From: Bacteroides sp. UBA7333
Lineage (GTDB): Bacteria > Bacteroidota > Bacteroidia > Bacteroidales > Bacteroidaceae
Direction: 5' to 3'
Assembly (NCBI GenBank): GCA_002471195.1
Contig: DKPN01000019.1
Span: forward strand, 1 to 9,234
Length of the DNA: 9,234 bases
Both the position numbers and the translations under genes were made by a program. Positions 7,002 to 9,234 of this stretch are shown here, one piece after another. Positions within the stretch are counted from its first letter, which is position 1, and each line of letters begins with the position of its first letter. The notes below the pieces were generated by a model. That model was not told the origin of the DNA. It saw only the letters and a list, made by a program, of their open reading frames with translations, and did no database searches.

Positions 7002-8150
7002 TTACTTTACGTTTACTTTGACCGGTTCCGCTTGTACATCTTCTTCCTTGCTTTCTTGATGTACGCGGATGCGATGCAGAGAGAACATCAACGCAGCACC
7101 GAAAATAAGATCGGCAACTAATAGTACGTGAATATTCAAAAACTGCGTAGCCCAAATATTGAGCCCAACAATAGCGATAGCCAAGCCGTTTACCATAAAC
7201 ATGGTGCGACGGTGCGAAAAGCCTAAGGCCAAAAACTTATGATGAATGTGATTGCGTTCGGGAAGGAAAGGCGATTTGCCACGGCGAATGCGGTCTAAGA
7301 AAACACGCAACGCATCGAATAAGGGGATAAACAACAATGCAAATACCCAGATTGGTGCATTAGACACATTGTATTGTGGTTCTACGGCAAACATACAGAA
7401 ACGTGCCGACAAAAAGGCTAGCATAAAACCAAGCATCAACGATCCGGTATCTCCCATAAAGATTTTGCGTTGACGGCTAAATACATTGAAGTAAAAGAAA
7501 GGTGCGATAACACCTACCATACCAAAGGCCAACATGCCATACACATAGAGCTCTTGCATGGTAAACCATGTACCATAAGTAACCAATGCAACGATACACA
7601 ACCCGGATGCCAATCCGTCGATACCGTCGATCAGGTTGATCGCGTTGATTACAAATACAACTATTAATACGGTGATAGGTGCGCCAATCCAGATAGAAAC
7701 TTCGTGCAATCCAAGAAAACCGTGAAAGTTGTTGATATAAACACCTCCTACAATCATCATGGCTGAAGCTAAAATTTGAGCAACAAACTTTTTACTAAAG
7801 TGTACCGAAATCAAATCGTCGGCAATACCAACCAGATAAAGGACAATAAAGCCACATAGCAAAAAGAGTAATTCACGGTATACGTGCGGAGCAAATACAG
7901 GATCGAGATCGTATCCCAATACGGTACGCAAGCCAAGTGTCATGGCAAAAGCAAACAGAAGACCCGGAAAAAACGCCAAGCCACCCAATCGGGGCACTTT
8001 GTTTTTGTGAGAACTACGTTCGTTGGGTTCGTCAAACAACTGTTTGGTATGCGATATAAACACGATACGAGGGATAATTGTAAGTCCCACCGCGGCAGCA
8101 ATCAAAAATGTTGCTACTACAAAAATAATCATAATCACTTGCTGATTCAT
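7002..8150 (-). CDS. wecA: WecA-type undecaprenyl-phosphate N-acetylhexosamine-1-phosphate transferase
   Basis: This 382-residue, highly hydrophobic protein of the MraY/WecA (PNPT) family has about ten or eleven membrane helices. Motifs in order are DEPNERSSHK (40-49), the Mg-binding Asp pair DD (111-112), NAINLIDGIDGLASG (169-183), GDTGS (233-237), FDALR (278-282) and HIHH (301-304), all on cytosolic loops. The reaction transfers a HexNAc-1-phosphate, most often GlcNAc-1-P, from its UDP form to undecaprenyl phosphate. This starts the repeat unit. The ATG at 8150 is preferred. A TTG at 8162 would add four residues and lies just after an in-frame TAA (8166-8168). The C-terminal tail after 360 is charged and cytosolic (SKEEDVQAEP). 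It is visibly richer in G+C than the downstream sugar genes, which fits a conserved backbone gene beside an exchangeable cassette. First gene of the operon. Confidence 0.95.
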   Translation of the reverse strand: MNQQVIMIIFVVATFLIAAAVGLTIIPRIVFISHTKQLFDEPNERSSHKNKVPRLGGLAFFPGLLFAFAMTLGLRTVLGYDLDPVFAPHVYRELLFLLCGFIVLYLVGIADDLISVHFSKKFVAQILASAMMIVGGVYINNFHGFLGLHEVSIWIGAPITVLIVVFVINAINLIDGIDGLASGLCIVALVTYGTWFTMQELYVYGMLAFGMVGVIAPFFYFNVFSRQRKIFMGDTGSLMLGFMLAFLSARFCMFAVEPQYNVSNAPIWVFALLFIPLFDALRVFLDRIRRGKSPFLPERNHIHHKFLALGFSHRRTMFMVNGLAIAIVGLNIWATQFLNIHVLLVADLIFGAALMFSLHRIRVHQESKEEDVQAEPVKVNVK

Positions 8151-8257
8151 AACTTGTGGCAAATTTTATAACCCTAACTATCAACGCTTTAAACATACAC
8201 CCTTGATACAGCAAAGCCTCGTCAGTCCCACAAATTCAGGTAGAACGACTAAGGTGT

Positions 8258-8365
8258 ATTACAAATAATTTATGTAGATTTTTGAGTATTTGCGCAACTA
8301 TTGCATGTAGAATGTGGTTTAATATTATGAAATATCACAATTTAAAAACATTCATTACAAATAAT
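8258..8365. repeat. 12-base direct repeat pair ATTACAAATAAT in the wecA leader
   Basis: ATTACAAATAAT occurs exactly at 8258-8269 and 8354-8365, 96 bases apart. Each copy is followed within a few bases by half of an inverted repeat: TGTAGATT (8273-8280) after the first and AATCTACA (8371-8378) after the second. The words are AT-rich, so chance is a real alternative; a regulator site or RNA structure is possible. Confidence 0.4.
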
Positions 8366-8389
8366 CACTGAATCTACACGTCTAAAGAT

Positions 8390-8439
8390 GCGAACTATTA
8401 AATTTATGCTGCATTTGCAACATGAGGTTCGCTTTTTTT
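8390..8439 (+). terminator. Possible plus-strand intrinsic terminator, also the 5' hairpin of the wecA leader
   Basis: GCGAAC (8390-8395) pairs with GTTCGC (8427-8432), enclosing a second hairpin ATGCTGC/GCAACAT (8406-8412 and 8417-8423, one G-U pair, four-base loop). On the plus strand it is followed at once by seven Ts (8433-8439), the form of an intrinsic terminator, although no plus-strand gene lies upstream. On the minus strand the structure sits within a few bases of the predicted operon start. Its real role is unclear. Confidence 0.4.
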
Positions 8440-8450
8440 ATTTAATGCCG

Positions 8451-8481
8451 CAAAGGTATTGATTTCAATCTTTATATGCAA
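8451..8481 (-). promoter_or_regulatory. Bacteroidota-type promoter for the wecA-wzz-nonulosonate operon
   Basis: Read on the minus strand, TACCTTTG (8458-8451) matches the phylum's -7 consensus TAnnTTTG exactly. A TTG (8481-8479) lies 20 bases upstream, the expected place for the -33 element. Transcription should start near 8445. No equally good match was seen closer to wecA. Confidence 0.65.
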
Positions 8482-8595
8482 CCTTTTATTAGCTTATTCC
8501 TTAATTTTTACACAAAAAACAAACGATAGCCTCATAAAGAACTGACAAACAACTGAATTTGTATTATATTTTCTAAAAGCTAAGGAGTTTTGGCG

Positions 8596-8603
8596 TATCT
8601 TTG
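8596..8603 (+). promoter_or_regulatory. Bacteroidota-type -7 element for the 136-residue gene
   Basis: TATCTTTG matches TAnnTTTG and lies 25 bases before the ATG at 8629. This predicts a start near 8609 and a leader of about 20 bases. The -33 element is poor: TTTTC at 8569-8573 with 22-base spacing is the nearest candidate. The site is divergent from the wecA promoter. Confidence 0.55.
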
Positions 8604-8628
8604 CTGATTAACTAACCCAATTAAAATA

Positions 8629-9039
8629 ATGAAAGCTAAAAAAGCAACTACAACCAAACGTAACGGAAATAATTCTGAAGTGTTGAAGTATTACAAGGTA
8701 GCGGAAAACATGGATATTTTCAAAGAGATACTAGACACAATAAACGTACTAAAAGTCAAGATAGAGGAATGCCATGCACAATCGAAGAAAGTGATGCTTG
8801 CCCTCATCCTGAAATTGAAAAGGGAACTTGGAAAGTTGAAAAACCAGGTATTTGTAGATGAAATCAAGGTGAACGACCCTTTTGAGCTTATCGCACGCAT
8901 CGGACAAATGAAAAAAGACGGAATCATCGAATTTAAACCAATGGGAATGGCGCGTACGCTGGTACTGAGCAGTGTCTTTGTTCGCACCTTCACGGTAAGC
9001 CGAGATGGTTTTAGCAAAGAACTGAAACAATACATGTAA
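8629..9039 (+). CDS. Hypothetical protein, 136 residues, unknown function
   Basis: I do not recognise this protein. The first 14 residues are very basic and polar (MKAKKATTTKRNGN). A predicted helical, Lys/Glu-rich and possibly coiled-coil region covers about 28-75. A segment with FELIARIGQMKKDGIIEFKP follows (84-103), then a short hydrophobic stretch (TLVLSSVFVRTF, 109-120) and a basic end. There is no signal peptide or clear transmembrane helix, so it is probably cytosolic; the Lys-rich N-terminus could bind nucleic acid, but that is a guess. Support for a real gene comes from a -7 promoter element 25 bases upstream and a strong terminator 30 bases after the stop, both in the plus orientation. 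Open frames on the opposite strand here have no such signals. It is transcribed away from the polysaccharide operon and may be unrelated to it. Confidence 0.75.
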   Translation: MKAKKATTTKRNGNNSEVLKYYKVAENMDIFKEILDTINVLKVKIEECHAQSKKVMLALILKLKRELGKLKNQVFVDEIKVNDPFELIARIGQMKKDGIIEFKPMGMARTLVLSSVFVRTFTVSRDGFSKELKQYM

Positions 9040-9068
9040 CAGTCTTCTATTTAAAAAAAATAACATGC

Positions 9069-9105
9069 AGACCTTTTACATCACCACGGTAAAAGGTCTT
9101 TTTTT
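9069..9105 (+). terminator. Strong intrinsic terminator after the 136-residue gene
   Basis: AGACCTTTTAC (9069-9079) and GTAAAAGGTCT (9089-9099) form a perfect 11-base stem with a 9-base loop, followed by a run of Ts (9099-9105). It starts 30 bases after the stop codon. A run of As just upstream (about 9053-9060) would let it act weakly on the minus strand as well. Confidence 0.9.
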
Positions 9106-9234
9106 ATCTCAAAATTCGCGAAAAACAGGCATTTTACCGAAAAATGAAACTATTTTTTCGTAATATCAGTTTACCCTGCACACATCAGCGTTTCAAGAAA
9201 TCCGAATCGTTCGTTTAACAACAAGTTTCCATTT
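9106..9234. other. Non-coding tail of the window
   Basis: No convincing gene, RNA or promoter is seen in these 129 bases. An AT-only-type inverted repeat (CGAAAAA 9138-9144, TTTTTCG 9154-9160) is present but weak, and a 24-codon open frame from 9144 has no support. Confidence 0.5.

Larger units (their letters stand above)
8151..8445 (-). other. Long 5' leader of the wecA operon
   Basis: If the minus-strand promoter at 8451-8481 is used, the operon mRNA has about 295 untranslated bases before the wecA ATG. No credible gene lies in it. It begins with a run of As followed by a hairpin (8390-8432). It contains a 12-base direct repeat (8258-8269 and 8354-8365) and a long-range inverted repeat (TGTAGATT 8273-8280 with AATCTACA 8371-8378). 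No known riboswitch class was recognised. The start site is inferred from the promoter only. Confidence 0.45.

Noticed and set aside
8151..8162. TTG start for wecA adding four residues
   Set aside because: The ATG at 8150 is a better start codon and gives a normal WecA N-terminus; the TTG sits just after an in-frame TAA with no ribosome-site support.
8032..8214. 60-residue minus-strand frame overlapping the wecA start
   Set aside because: It is out of frame with wecA, whose motifs are unambiguous, and its composition is unlike a real protein.
8382..8423. 13-codon open frame in the wecA leader (possible leader peptide MLQMQHKFNSSHL)
   Set aside because: It lies within the predicted hairpin, has no ribosome-site signal and no run of one regulatory amino acid. 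Chance is likely in a 300-base leader.
8691..9066. Minus-strand open frames of 105 and 114 residues opposite the small gene
   Set aside because: Promoter and terminator both point to the plus strand, and the antisense products look like shadow translations.
9138..9160. Inverted repeat CGAAAAA/TTTTTCG as a terminator or attachment site
   Set aside because: The stem is nearly all A-T with no T-run context or associated gene; such repeats are common in AT-rich DNA.
9144..9218. 24-codon plus-strand open frame (MKLFFRNIS...)
   Set aside because: Too short, no promoter or ribosome site, directly after a terminator.
1..9234. CRISPR arrays, tRNAs, rRNAs, insertion sequences
   Set aside because: No regularly spaced repeats, tRNA-like cloverleaf sequence, transposase reading frame or terminal inverted repeats were seen on either strand.

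Overview
The window looks like a piece of a Bacteroidota surface-polysaccharide (O-antigen or capsule) locus. Three things point to this phylum: two promoter-like sites match the phylum's -7 box TAnnTTTG (TACCTTTG on the minus strand, TATCTTTG on the plus strand), the genes have AT-rich leaders without clear Shine-Dalgarno sites, and base composition is AT-rich. Genus cannot be fixed by eye.

Positions 1-8150 hold eight minus-strand genes that read leftward as one probable operon. In transcription order they are: a WecA-type polyprenyl-phosphate sugar-1-phosphate transferase (starts assembly on undecaprenyl phosphate), a Wzz chain-length regulator, a WbpM/CapD-type nucleotide-sugar 4,6-dehydratase, a LegC-type PLP aminotransferase, a NeuD/PglD-type hexapeptide acetyltransferase, a NeuB-type nonulosonate synthase, a NeuC-type hydrolysing 2-epimerase, and the 5' part of a CBS-domain nucleotidyltransferase cut off by the left edge. 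From wzz onward the genes are packed with 4-base ATGA overlaps or gaps of 2-4 bases.

Together the six genes after wzz make a nearly complete pathway to a di-N-acetylated 5,7-diamino nonulosonic acid. The best fit is legionaminic acid or an isomer: dehydration/oxidation at C4-C6, transamination at C4, N-acetylation, release of UDP with C2 epimerisation, then condensation with phosphoenolpyruvate. The CMP-sugar synthetase, the glycosyltransferases, the flippase (Wzx) and the polymerase (Wzy) are not in the window and would be expected further left.

Positions 8151-8628 are a 478-base divergent intergenic region. It carries a good minus-strand promoter about 300 bases upstream of wecA, so the operon mRNA should have a long leader with a GC-rich hairpin at its 5' end. 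The same hairpin, read on the plus strand, is followed by seven Ts and looks like an intrinsic terminator. A plus-strand promoter drives a small gene of unknown function (8629-9039), which ends in a strong intrinsic terminator. The last ~130 bases show no gene.

The chemistry of the cassette is of known type. The less explained parts are the long structured leader, the WbpM-like SMK dehydratase used in a legionaminate-type pathway, the CBS-nucleotidyltransferase, and the orphan 136-residue gene.
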